Below the pieces are notes generated by a model. The model was not told where the DNA came from, ran no database searches, and worked only from the letters and a program-made list of their open reading frames with translations. Below are positions 36,492 to 48,582 of a stretch of 64,000 nucleotides of DNA, piece after piece (positions within the stretch are counted from its first letter, which is position 1; each line of letters begins with the position of its first letter). Source of the DNA: Suillus spraguei (lineage: Eukaryota; Basidiomycota; Agaricomycetes; Boletales; Suillaceae); contig JABCPU010000003.1 of NCBI GenBank assembly GCA_016800925.1, forward strand, positions 62,001 to 126,000. The letters are read 5' to 3'. The translations under genes were made by a program, and so were the position numbers.

Positions 36492-39400
36492 ATGTCTGAT
36501 TTTGCCAGTTTTCATCGTCGTCAACCCCCAAGTCCCCTCGTATTCGCTCCAGAGTCAGTGCTACCACAGCCTATTTCCCAGTCAAACAGTAGCACCTCCT
36601 ATGGTTCAGGTTCAAATACTGTCTCCATGCCTTTCGTTCGGCGACATGTCACTCGCCGTCTCAAGACCGCAAAGGCAGATTGTGACAAGGAGCTGCGCCG
36701 TGTGATAAATAACATCACCGCTTTCTTTGAAGAGAGACTTCGCGATGGTGACCAAGAACGCGACATCGATCGTGACCATCGGGATCGGGACAGGGACTTC
36801 GACCGTGACTCTCAGTACGGTGACGCAGAGCCTCTTCGTGAGGCCTTCGTGTACCGCGCTTCGGATCCTCGGCCTGCTTCACAGGCTGATACTTATTCTG
36901 ACAGTGGCTATGAGCCTGAACAAGAAAGAAGTCATAGTCGACAACGTGCGTTGCCAGAGGACGGCAGTACAAAGTTTCACACTCTGACTCATCGGGTCTC
37001 ATCACCTGGTCTCCTTGTAGCATCAAACTCTTCCCTCAGTCCCTCCTTACGAAGGCAAAGCACTTCGCCATGGGAGAAACAAGCTGCTTCCACGCCGACT
37101 TCCAGTAGTCATGTTTCTAGCCCCATCGTTGCGTCTGCCACGCTAGCGGATGTTGTCAACTCCCGCAAACAGTCTAATGCAATGCCTCCCACGGCATGGC
37201 CTGCTCAGTGTATATCTTCCCGTAGACTTTCACGCAGCGTTCACATTCCCATCCGTCCAGTCAAATCCAGTCAGAGTTCTCGCTCGAACTCCCGGTCTAG
37301 ATCCCCTCTTCCGCCCCCCACAACACACAATAACTTTTCCGAGGCTATTCCTCCACCTTCTTCCATCAATCGTCGCTCTTCCCGCATACTAGTGGATGAC
37401 CCTATTGATCCCATCATGACCGCGCTCTATGACCTCATCGGCGTGGCAACAGATGTCACCGATATGTCAACAGCCTCACTCACAGCCCAGCCTAAAGTTT
37501 GCGAGTCACTCGTTCAACGGGTACAAACTATTGGTAAGGCGTGGGATGAGCATCCAGACTGGCATGGGCGGAACTGGTATGTGCAAGTCCTACTTGCCGT
37601 CGCTAGTCTCAGCCGTGTGGTCGAATGGTGGGAAGCCGAAAAACAATTTTGGAATTTCGATGATAATGAGGATGAGCAAGACGAACCCCTGATGTTCGTC
37701 CTGAAGCCACCCGACGAGCATCCTCCCGCGCCTACACCCACTGCCCGCAGTCGTCAGGAAGAGCTTCGTCTTACGGCCGATGATGAAAGTCGACTTCGGC
37801 TGTCAAGGCCGATGAGCCAGGGAAGGCGTTCCAGAGATGACGTTCCAAAAGATATCTCGTTCTCGTCTGTTTCGCCAGAACAACCGGCACGGAAAGCCGT
37901 TGAACATAATGAGTCTGCGCGCATCCTAGCGACTGAAAGATTACGTTTGCAAGCTGAGACTGCACAAAATCAAAACATCGTAATGGAACTAAGTTTGGAC
38001 GGCGACCACTTCATTTGGGTTAATTATGCATGGAGAGTTGTTGTCGGGTAAGCAACTTGTTTCTGGCGATGTTCGGCTTTTCTGACATATTATTAGGACG
38101 GAGCCATCGGAACTTGCTGGCACTAGAATTTCACGTCTTCTCGCCCCTGCAGATTGTTCCGTTTTTCGGGATGCCACTTATCAACTACAACAGGATGATT
38201 CGCATACTGTAGAGGTGCGCTTCGGCCTTCGAGTCGAGCCCGAGGGAGACCACGATGCTGCAGTGTCTGGTGTTCTTTATCAACAAATGGAGGGCAAAGG
38301 CATGCTCATGATCGACCGTGAGGATGCTCAACCTTCTCACACGATGTGGGTTGCCAAGCCAGTAGGTTCCCCACGATGGGAGTATCCTTCACCCTCCATT
38401 GTCCTGGAATCTGGTGAAGCTGGAGGTGAACCCATTGTTGAAGAGCCTTCGAAAGAACTAGTTGCCGACCGCTCCGGACTCGAGCCACTGACGCCCTTTC
38501 CCTTCACGCAGCCGATTTCTACGGAGCCGATTTTGTGTCGGATATGCGAGTGTCAAATCCCACAATGGTACTTCGAGAAGCATAGCGAGACCTGCGTCGA
38601 AGTGCACCGGCTTGAAGCTGAGATTGTCGAGTGCAACGAGTCCGTTGGCGAGCTCAAGAACACGATTCGAGACATTATGGCTGCCATGGATACCCCTTCC
38701 TCGACTTCGCCCCCCGAATACAGGGGCGTCCCCGTTTTCACGCACTCATGTTCGCCAAGTATCCCTAGTCCTTTGCAACTGTTCCGGCGGGATTACGTGC
38801 AGAGGTCGAGCATGAAGAAGGCACAACGCAGGCTATTGGAATCGCTTGACGATATTCTCCTCGTTGCTTCTGAGATTTCCATGCCTTCTTTGAAGGAGGA
38901 GGAGTCGAAGGAGCCAATTGAGCGTCAGCGATTGCTTTCGCCGGGATCGGAGCGGAAGATGTCCCAGATCCGTACGTGGTGTCGGCCGCCTGTGGAGGAT
39001 GCTGCTCTCTCTCAGCTTGCTGAAGACGCGGAGCGTATTATGAGGCAGAAAGTTGACAATGTCGTTCGGATGCAGAACACCATCAAATACTCCGAGAAGA
39101 TCTGGCATGAATGGGAGGAGAAAGTCGCCGAGAGTCTAGCGATTATTGAGGCGGGTGAGAGTAGCGACAGCGAAGATGAGGGCGAATACCATGATGGCAT
39201 TGACCCATTGATTCTTCCTATTCCCGAAGACATAGAGGCACCGGTCGAGGATCGTGCTACCAACCAATCTGAAGAGCTACTATCGTCCGAGCCTACTCCC
39301 ATGGCTCCCGCGTCTCCTATATTGATCGCTACCCCAGGTGCTAGCCGCGCCTCCGTTTCTGCTCCTGTACCTCAGTTTGCTCCTCCGATTTGGCAGATCA

Positions 39401-42304
39401 TCAACAAGATGCCCACAAGGTCGTCCACACCATCATCCATATCCTCACCTCTTGCTTTGGCCGCCCCAATCACGGCATCACCATCTCCCGACGATCAGCC
39501 TCCCTACATGGACCTCAACGACACCCTACCAGAGAATGCTACCGTTAGAACGCGACGATCTACCAGCAACCTTCTGGAACCGCGACTTTTGGTTACTCCG
39601 CCTATGTCACCTAGTATATCCCCTCGAGATGCTCCTACTGCTATACGACGTGGACATCGCCGTCACTCTACGGTGAATCCCATACTCAGTCCTTCAGTAT
39701 CAAACGCCCCTTTATCTCCTCGTCAATCATCCGCAGCTCCTTTATCAAGATCGACTCCGACTTCTATCAAAGACTTTGACATTATCAAGCCTATCAGCAA
39801 AGGCGCCTTTGGATCTGTATTTCTCGCGAAGAAGAAGGCTACTGGAGACTATTACGCTATCAAAGTTTTGAAAAAGGCCGATATGATTGCGAAGAACCAA
39901 ATCACGAATGTCAAGGCAGAGCGCATGATTCTTATGAAGCAGGCTGAGTCGCCGTTCGTCGCCAAATTGTACTTCACTTTCCAGAGCAAGGAAAACCTGT
40001 ACCTGGTTATGGAGTATTTGAATGGTGGCGATTGTGCCGCTCTCATCAAATCCTTGGGCTCGCTCCCTGAAGAGTGGACAAAGCAATACATTGCTGAAGT
40101 TGTGCTGGGGCTTGAGTATCTCCATCAACGTGGCGTTGTTCACCGGTAAGTTCTACAAAGCGTGCAGAAGGCGTATGCTTATCATCATTTTCGTAGTGAT
40201 TTGAAACCTGATAACCTTCTTATCGACCAACACGGTCACTTGAAGCTCACTGATTTCGGTTTGAGTAGGATTGGTCTCCTTGGTCGTCAAACGCGCGAAT
40301 CCATGGGCATGGGTATGCGACATCGTACAAGATATGATTCACGCTCGCGACCACCTTCAATTGACTCTGGCTTTCTTTCATCACCCTTACTTTCAACCGA
40401 AATGATTGGCGGAGGTTCGTATTTTAGCCAGGGAACACATCCGGTGCCACGACAGGGAATTTCGCCTTATCAGTTTTCCACAGATGACGCAAGCGAATCC
40501 GGTTCTGAATCTATATACAATCATCATTCACGCCGAAGCAGGGCTGGTGAAAGTCCTCTGCAATCATTTGCCACGGAACTGACGACGGACTTACGCTCAT
40601 ACTCGGGTGGTCACACGCCCCCGGGGGAGCAGAAGTTCGTTGGTACGCCAGACTATCTTGCTCCAGAAACCATTCTTGGTCTTCGTGGAGATGATGCTGC
40701 AGTGGACTGGGTTGGTGCCTTATTATTGCCTTGTGTGTTTACACGTTGCTGATCTGTCCACCGCATAGTGGGCTCTTGGTGTCATAACTTACGAGTTTTT
40801 ATACGGCATTCCTCCTTTCCATGCGGAGACGCCAGAGAAGGTTTTCGAGAATATCCTTTCTGGACACATCGAGTGGCACGAGGACTGGGTGGAATTCTCC
40901 GACGAGGCTCGTGACCTCATGCAACGGCTGATGTGTATAGACCCATCCGCTCGTCTCGGGGCTGGTGGCGCGGATGAAATCAAGGGTCATCCCTTCTTTG
41001 AAGGCATAGAGTGGGACAAAGTGACGACCACAGAGGCGGCATTTATTCCTCAAGTTTCTGATCCTGAATCAACCGATTATTTCGATCCGCGTGGGGCTAT
41101 ACCTCAGTTATTCCACGAGGAAGATATCGCCATTTCGAACCCCATGGATAGCCCGTCGCTTGCCCTGCCTCCCCCGGCACAGCCCATACCACTAGGCAGT
41201 CGCGATGCGGCTCCGTCACCTGCTAGTGACGATTTTGGGTCGTTCAGTTTCAAGAACTTACCGGTCTTAAAACAAGCGAATGACGATGTTATTCGCAAAT
41301 TAAAGACCGACCAACTGGCCCCAATGACTCATACCTTGTCCGATCCGGTTAGCTCGCATAGCAGGAGGAAGAGCACCTCGCAGAGGTTCAAGAAACCGCC
41401 CAGTGTAGTGACAGCCCTAGATCAGAAGTCGTTTTCTCAGGGTCCTCCTTCACCCTCAACGTCCACTTCATCCATAGCTTCATCTCCTTCACGAGCAAGT
41501 ATACCTCCTTCGACACCTGGGGGCAGTAGCGGCAGTCACGCGCGCAAGCCATCTGAATTTGGAGCATTGGAACGTTTCAAGCTCAACCATCTGGATGGCG
41601 TGGAACGGAGGAACACGATGCCAAGCCGTTTGCGCAAGGCGTCCGTTTCTAGTAGTGTTGGTGAAGGTTCTGGCTCTGATCATTGGCCCTTGTCTGCGGG
41701 GCAAAATTCGAGTCAGTTCGATACGCCTCCTTCATCTGTTCACTCGATCGACCTGAAGAAAGGACCTGATCCCACCGACCGCGCGGTGACTTGCCTTCTA
41801 GCCGAGGATAACCCAATAACCGCCAAAATACTCGAGACGCTCCTCATCCGTCTTGGCTGCCGCGTTGTCGTGGTTGCGGACGGGTCAGAGGCTATGAGCG
41901 TTGCTATGGGTGATATCAGTAAGTGTTCTTGGTACCAGCGTCATGGTTTTATGGTCTGATTTCTCATAGAATTTGACTGTATTCTCATGGATTTACATAT
42001 GCCAGTCGGTACGTAATGCGCTCAGTCTGGTGTGCCTGTTTCCTGACGTTTGTTGCAAATTATAGTTGATGGTGAAGGTGCTGCTCGATACATCAAGACA
42101 ACCAATGGCAGGAATTCCAATACACCTATAGTTGCTGTCAGCGCCTACAGCGCTGCAGACACAAACGACAATAGCTTATTTACCGCCTCACTCACTAAAC
42201 CCGTGCAGAGGGCTGATCTTCTAGCCGTCATGCGGAGACTTGGATTCAAGACTTCGGCTGTACAAGGCCTTTCAGCAAAAGTTACTGCATCTCGTGTATC
42301 ATGA
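36492..42304 (+). CDS. RIM15: RIM15/Greatwall-family protein kinase with PAS, zinc finger and receiver domains
   Basis: Six exons (36492-38047, 38097-40145, 40197-40710, 40769-41918, 41970-42008, 42066-42304) give exactly 1,848 residues. RIM15 promotes quiescence and inhibits PP2A-B55 through endosulfine when nutrients fall. Domains in order: Ser/Pro-rich N-terminus with a DRDRD-type repeat; a PAS-like region around 505-600; a Cys/His finger CRICECQIPQWYFEKHSETC; the AGC kinase from G1088 (GAFGSV, AIKVLKK, HRD with D1203, DFG, GTPDYLAPE). A Ser-rich insert of about 115 residues separates DFG from APE, the Greatwall hallmark. The C-terminal receiver has E1719-D1720, phospho-acceptor candidate D1764 (ILMDLHMP) and the SLTKP lysine. 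The in-frame region before 36492 lacks an ATG. Confidence 0.95.
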
Positions 42305-42678
42305 CCCTTTTACGCTCTCGCGTTTCACATTGCACCATTTCCGTATCGTTTCGTCATATTTTTACTGCAATTACTCTGTGCCACCTATGCATATTCTTTG
42401 TCTTCGACTCCACACAAGCACTTACCCAGCATACATATACATGTCCCCACCATTCATTTGTCCCTTTGCATTTTGTACGCTAGACACTACCTCGGCTTCT
42501 ATATCTTGATCTTGCTGCCAATATCATTTGTTTAGGAGTCGTCCGCAGTATTAGTATATGACACTGGTATGGATCAATGAAAAGTATAAAAGTATGTTAT
42601 TCAGGTCAATCAGACCAAGTGCTGTTACGAGCGTATAATGCACAGGTTTGGGGCATTTATAGGGGACCTGCGCCCAAT
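42305..42678. other. 3' flank of RIM15 and promoter of the UIM gene
   Basis: This 374-bp gap is mostly T-rich 3' untranslated sequence, then AT-rich DNA before ATG 42679. Short frames here are not supported by splice sites. Confidence 0.4.
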
Positions 42679-45383
42679 ATGTCCGTCCTTAGCCGCGGCG
42701 TGAATTGTGTTCGAGCGCGCTCAACAACTTTTCCGCGTGTTCTCTCACACGAAATTCGTTCTTTCAGATCCCGCGCCCTACAGCTGCATATCCTTCCAGG
42801 TTGGTTCCAGATACTCTTTCTAGCACTCGTTCTGCAGAGATTGACACCCCATCTGGCCCTTTTAGGCTGCCACGGGAAAATCAGCTGGCTGATAATTACT
42901 CGGATCAGCCCAGCGGCTCCGTTGAATCCTGTAAACAGCTAGTAAACCTTCATCAATCAGAAGGGGTGTGAGATGCATCATAATCAACAATGTGAGCAGA
43001 GGTTTGATTTGTTTAATATGGCGGCGTTAACGAGCATGATGGTGCAGCATCGTGGACTCCTCATCACTCCGTATCCTTCAGTCTGACGCCTGACGGACGA
43101 GCACCTCCGCCTCGAACCCGCCATTCAACATTACCAAGTCTACCGTTTCAACCCCAACCCCCCTTGGCAAATCCCAGTATCCCTTCGAGACATGATATTC
43201 CTGCAAGTTTGACCCCTGGCCTACGGCCTTTCTCCGCTGATGCTGGTCTTCAGCAACAACAAACTGCACTTCTGTACAATTCACCCACCTCATTTCTTGT
43301 ATCCCCACCACACACATCATTCTATGGTGATTACTTCTCTCATAGGCGGTGTTCCTCCTCAACACCAGTGTCACCACCACCTCCCGTACCCCGGAAACCA
43401 ATGGAAATTACGGCATCTCTTGTCCCCACCATTTCACGACCGCCTCTCCCTCCAAAACCACAACTGGTAACTACTGCTTTCTCACCGCGCAATCCGCTCT
43501 ATCCGCAGTCCATTCCTGGTCCTGTTGCAGGGCCATCTAGCCAACCGTTGCCCGGTGAAGAATCTCCCACCGATGACAAAGATATCGCACTAGCACTAGC
43601 GCTATCTGAGTCAGAGGCACGTCAGCGGGAGGATGACATTCTTGCTCAGGAGGAAGCAGATTTGATGAAGGCGTTGGAAGAATCTCGTACATTTGCCGAT
43701 AACTACAGCAGGAATGTATCTGATAACATTTCCGACGGACGCCAGGAATATTCCGGTGGAGCCTCGACGTCTTCTCAGCCTTCCATGCCTTCTTCTTCAC
43801 AGAATGTCCTTCTGAGCCCCCAGAGCCATAAACGATTTCCAGAAGGCGAAAGCTTTCTGTTCATGATTACACCCACCACATCCGAGAGTTGCTACGACGA
43901 GGAAAAATATGTCCATGAATCGAGCAAAGAGAGTCAAGAATCAATTCAATTCATAACTGATACCTCCATCTCATGTCGAGAAAACTCTCCAACACTACCA
44001 TCGTATAACAATGCTGTCCCGACCGTTTTGAAATCGAACGATTTGTCCATGAACGCTGGCGGTGATACTGCTGGAACATCCACCATGTCTTCTCCATCCA
44101 TCGAGTTCCGTCAATTGAGCTCGAGTGATTATGTTCGCCCCTTGCCAGGTCCAAATCCTGTATCTTCACATCCGATGTCATCGTCACAGCAGAATCTGAG
44201 CGTGGCGGAACCCCTTCCATCCAAACAGCCACTCCTACGCAGGCCATCTGTCGCCAACTCTGAGAGTAGCTCTTTAAGCGGTCGCTCTTCATCAAGTGAA
44301 CAAATTTCTTCTCTCTTCACCCCTGCCACGGCAATGTCGATCCAAGCTGCACCAACAAGCCCATCTCTTTCATCTACCTTGCCATCTCACACAGATATAC
44401 TAGATTCAGTTGACGAAGACATTCAGGAGGAAGAAGAGAGTACCGAGGGAACTGATTCTGCTGTTCGATCCGCGCCGATACTGACGGCCAACCAGTATGT
44501 GGAACCAGATATGCTGATGGGTGTCTGTAAGTATCGTGTTGTTGTTCGCTCCTCCTTGCTTCATTGAAAACTTTGCAGCAATGGGCTTTAAACCACCGTC
44601 GATCTCCACAATATTGTCACCTATGGGAGAGGCCATGCCCAATATTATAACATTACCATTTGGGAAAGCACCAGTATTTCACCTCCAGTCGCCCTCCTGG
44701 CGTCACTTGTTGAAGTTGATGGCGCGACTGAGTGGAACTCGCGTTGAGCCAACCATAGAAGCTCTTACTATCGCAAAAGATGAGCAGCTGAAGTTGAGAA
44801 CGGTGATCCAGTTTGTCAAGGTAAGGATGGCTGTCTAGCGGAGTACCAAAGCTGACCAGCCCTGCAGATTCATCACTCTGCTTCGGAATGGCGAACAGTC
44901 ATCTATTTAACGACTGACATGCCAGTACCTCCGTCTGTCACAAACTCACATAAGTATACCAATGGCGATGTAACCGTACTTCCTTACTCTTATACCCTTT
45001 CACCACTCCCACGGCTCCTCCGTGATGGGGCTGATTCGCCGATGGCAAAATACTATGTGGTCCCCGCGACGAACTCCACTCCGTACCCTACGCTTCCCAT
45101 CAACTTTCCCAACCTCGCAATGTACTTGCAATCAGCTGTCCAGGTTTCCAGGAAGGCTGCTCACGATAGCTCCAGTGGCCTTCGGAGGCTGGCTCTTAAT
45201 ATAGACTCTTGTTATCCCAGAGACGACGAGAGCCAGGTCAGTATGGACCTCTCTGACACCTCTCGAAGTCTGGGTGGGATGTTCAAACGCGTTATTAACC
45301 GCGGGAGAACTCCAAGAGGACGTGGAGGTAACGAAGAAATTTATGATCTAGTCACCCCGTTTGTACCAGATGAGTGGGGTTAA
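42679..45383 (+). CDS. Protein with two ubiquitin-interacting motifs, otherwise uncharacterised
   Basis: Five exons (42679-42699, 42768-42930, 43048-44526, 44579-44820, 44868-45383) join to exactly 806 residues. The N-terminal third is Pro/Ser-rich, with polyproline patches (VSPPPPVPRKP, RPPLPPKPQ) suitable for SH3 binding. Two UIM-like helices follow: DKDIALALALSESEARQ (the Ala-x-x-x-Ser core intact) and a shorter EEADLMKALEESR. A Ser-rich spacer leads to a folded C-terminal half: FGKAPVFHLQSPSWRHLLKL, RVEPTIEALTIAKDE, EWRTVIYLTTDMPVPPS and PTLPINFPNLAMYLQSA. This half looks conserved but matches no domain I know. It probably acts as an adaptor for ubiquitinated membrane cargo; that role is inferred only from the UIMs. 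Confidence 0.7.
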
Positions 45384-45629
45384 CTTATTTATGCCCAGTA
45401 GCTGTTCTCCATTGGCAGCATCCCTTGCAATTTTTTTTTGGTATTTCTAATACAATCATGATACAATTGTCCCATTGCAAGATATCTCGTCCGGCTTGTC
45501 CACAGTGACTTTGTTCTAAATATAGTTACATTTTAGTCCTATGTAATTTGATCTGTTTTCAATCCAGGTCCCTAAGTCTCAGAGCTCACTATTGCACTCC
45601 CCAACTTCCGCGTATTACGGTCAACGTTC

Positions 45630-46816
45630 ATGGCAGTCCCAGAATCAAATTCACACTCCGTGCCAGAGTTATCACAATCAATTCCACCACTAACTGCTGA
45701 GGAAGAAGGCATGCATCATTCATACTAAAAGTTGGATCCCTGTGTTAATGGACAAGCAACGTGTTTTAACAGATGCTATCATATACACGCGTATCACGAA
45801 CGACGAACGACCGCTTCGGCGGGTGGTCAAGAAGTTTCACAACTATGCCTCCTTAATACACCATCCACTCATGCTACCTAGTTCTTCTGGAACGGTTGAG
45901 GATGCACGGGAGGCATGCTTAATCGAGCTATCGTCCTTTGAACTAGCTCTTAAAAAGAGCATGATGGTATGCGAAGCTGAGCGGAGGCAAGTAGAGGAAT
46001 ATCAACGGGAGCGGGAGAAGATCGGTGAGTACATTGAGCTTTGCATGAAAGCGAACGCTTGAGGAATGAATACGCAGAGAAGGAACATGATGCCCTGCGT
46101 AGTCAGATTGAGGAGCTGAAAGTTGCATTGGAGCATGCACACATGGAACGCAAGCGAAAGGTCGAGTACGACACATTTGCCGAGAAGATCAACACTCTTC
46201 CAAGTCGCGAGGAGCTTGAGCAGTAGGTCATGTTCAAAATACTCTGGTATTTTTCTCATGTGGGTTTAGGGCAATACAGTCGCTTGAAAATGACATGGCT
46301 GCTATTAACGCGGAACACGAGACTCAGGACCGAATCATAAGGGGCCAGAAAGCTGCTTTGGACAGTATCATCGTGGACTTGAGCTCTCTTCGCCTTATGG
46401 GAAAAGACAAAGAATCTGCCACATCAGGTTTAGGGACACCGGCTGCTACCCCAGCTCCAGACGGCACAGAAGCCGACGATAATTCCCCTAACGTGCGTGA
46501 TAGCTCACAAATAGTAGATGAAGGATTGGATGAAGATGAGAAGGAAACGGGCGAGGTAGCTGAAGAGAAGGAAGATGGGGAGGATGACCAGTCCATTGGC
46601 ACACCGCTCTCATTAAAACTCAATCCCGCTGCCAATGAATTCGCACCCAGTTCACATACACCGTCGTCATTACAACCTCCAGAAGAAGATGACGACATAG
46701 AGATGGGCGAGGTTGCAGAAGATCCAAAAGTGAAGGCGAAAAAAGCCCGAGAAGAATTGGAGGAAGGAGAAGCAAGCGATGCAAGCAGTGCATTGTCTGA
46801 CCCACCGGATGATTGA
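45630..46816 (+). CDS. THOC7: THO complex subunit 7
   Basis: THOC7 belongs to the THO/TREX complex that couples transcription to mRNA export. Four exons (45630-45708, 45773-46024, 46078-46222, 46270-46816) sum to 340 residues. The family core is AIIYTRITNDERPLRRVVKKFHNYASL, then a long coiled coil (EREKIEKEHDALRSQIEELK, KRKVEYDTFAEKINTLPSREELEQ). The C-terminus is an acidic tail (EEDDDIEMGEVAE, GEASDASSALSDPPDD). Intron 1 (45709-45772) has a GC donor; no GT exists in the required position, and the join gives EEEDAIIYTR as in homologues. The stop codon is only 19 bp from the convergent TRZ1 stop. Confidence 0.88.
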
Positions 46817-46835
46817 ATGTGCATTGCTACTTATT

Positions 46836-48126
46836 TCATGCATGTTGTTCTGGCAAATCCACGTCAAAACTCATAAAGTCCCTCGCACATGTAATTTTCC
46901 CGTTATAATGTTTTTCAGCCAAGCGTGCAATGCTCTCCATAATCGCCTTTGCCGTTGGATCGACATCATCATTCCCCGGATATCTGGCCGAGAAATGATT
47001 AAGCACCAATTGCCTCGCTCCAATTCGTGCCGCGAAAGCACCAGCCATCTGGGGAGTAGAGTGCCCTCTGGATTTTGTGCGTGCCTCAACACTTTCAAAT
47101 GTGTCCTCAGCTTTGGTATGTGAGTCCAAGGCCGGCAAATAGGCATTTGTTGCTTCGTGTATCAGCAAGTCTGCAGATAAAGCTAATTCTGCTATTGGTG
47201 ATGGATCATATGTGTCCCCAAGAATGACGAGCTTGCGTCCGGGCCTCTTGAGGGGGCCTTGTAACATTGTGCCATCTGAAAGTTCGACACACTCTCCCTG
47301 TTGAAGGCGGCCCATAACGGACATTGGCGTCTTGGTACGCTTGAGATGTGGTATGTACTTTGCAGGATCCATTTTACCGGGTACAGGTGCCTCTGTTACA
47401 ACATAGCCAATGCATGGCACGGAGTGTAGGATGGGAGCCGCAGAAACTGAAACAATGGCATCGTGGTATACATCTGACCAAACACCATTTGCTTGTGGAA
47501 TGTTACGGCCGTTTGGAGATTCGGATGCATGAAGGGCAAGAGAGGTATAGTCTCCATCTGGTGGGTCAGAAGGTAGCCGCAATTCGTGAACGACGTAAGG
47601 CGCGCCCAGAAGGGTATGTGTATACTTAAGGCCGCTGCGGACATATGCCCTGGTTCCCAGGGGCCCGTAAATTTCGATGGGCTGATTTGAGAGCAGTCAA
47701 TGATAACGGAATTAGTATGGGTACAGTGAATGTACAAACATTTGATGGACTCTGAACCATGTGTGCACGAGGATCCTCTACGCCATCGGCTGTTCCTCCG
47801 GCACCGTTCAGCATACTTGCTAAGAGGGGCAGTAAACCAAAGATATGATCCCCTATTAGGCGGTGGAAGTTAGTCAACTGAGAAAGCAAACAGTTAAACC
47901 ACGAACCGTGGGTATGGGTAATAAAGATCTTTTCGATCTTACTCATTTTCACTCTGGACCTTTGGATTTGATGCTGCGTAGCCTCACCACAATCGAACAA
48001 CCAGACATCGCTGTTCAATCGCAGAGCAAGCGCAGAGTGATTTCGGGTTAGAGACGGTTGCGCAGAAGCGGTACCAAGGAATGTCAAGTTGAGTGATGTC
48101 GATGAAAGTCCTCGTCGTCCCGTCAT
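46836..48126 (-). CDS. TRZ1: tRNase Z, short form (tRNA 3'-processing endoribonuclease)
   Basis: The enzyme cuts the 3' trailer from pre-tRNA. It is a metallo-beta-lactamase with the ELAC1-type N-terminus ([37 protein letters not shown]). The zinc motif HTHGDH is split by an intron after HTHG. Other ligand regions are VILGDTYDP and [11 protein letters not shown], ending at [11 protein letters not shown] and [10 protein letters not shown], where the terminal His sits. The exosite insert (PLKRPG region) is present. Start ATG is at 48126, stop at 46836. A tRNA-His gene lies 78 bp upstream on the same strand. Short-form assignment rests on the single-domain length. Confidence 0.92.
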
Positions 48127-48197
48127 GCTATCGCAGGTAAGAAAAAAAATCGGTTTTCAGTGGTTAACATTCTCAAGGGTTGATCTTTTTATTTTGC

Positions 48198-48201
48198 AAA
48201 A
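48198..48201 (-). terminator. Pol III terminator of the tRNA-His
   Basis: A TTTT tract on the minus strand starts 4 nt after the mature tRNA 3' end, the standard RNA polymerase III stop signal. Confidence 0.7.
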
Positions 48202-48204
48202 GTA

Positions 48205-48287
48205 TGTCCCTGGCAGGAATTGAACCTGCGGCGCCACGGTATTGTGAATTCCACAACGTGGCGATTTAACCACTAATCGACAGGGAC
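48205..48287 (-). tRNA. tRNA-His (GTG) with an 11-nt intron
   Basis: All four stems pair perfectly by Watson-Crick rules: acceptor GTCCCTG/CAGGGAC, D arm GATT/AATC, anticodon stem CCACG/CGTGG and T stem GCAGG/CCTGC, with discriminator A. The intron after the anticodon loop contains CAC, able to pair with the GTG anticodon. The B box is GGTTCAATTCC, one base off consensus. A TTTT Pol III terminator lies at 48198-48201 (minus strand), 3 nt past the 3' end. The tRNA sits in the promoter of TRZ1, in the same orientation. Confidence 0.92.
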
Positions 48288-48582
48288 TTGTTAAGAGCGA
48301 CACTAGTGGTAATCATAGCTAGCCCAGGTGTTGTAGATAGTGCTTTACATAAATAATAATGCGGCTTCGACAAAGTAGGATGGTTTGGAACGCGTTGATT
48401 ACAGACAAGCGTAAGGTGGCTTAAGTTCATGCAATGGATGATGATACGTCGCATTCATCGGATGAGCACACACTTTCAGATTGTACGTTCGTTGGATGAG
48501 ATGATCAGAATTACATGTGAATGTGCAAAGATGATAACAATATACAAGCAAATGGCAAAAAATAAATAAGATAGTCCCTGAG

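Noticed and set aside
46324..46824. 166-residue antisense frame opposite THOC7
   Set aside because: It is a Ser-rich shadow of the acidic THOC7 tail, caused by codon bias.
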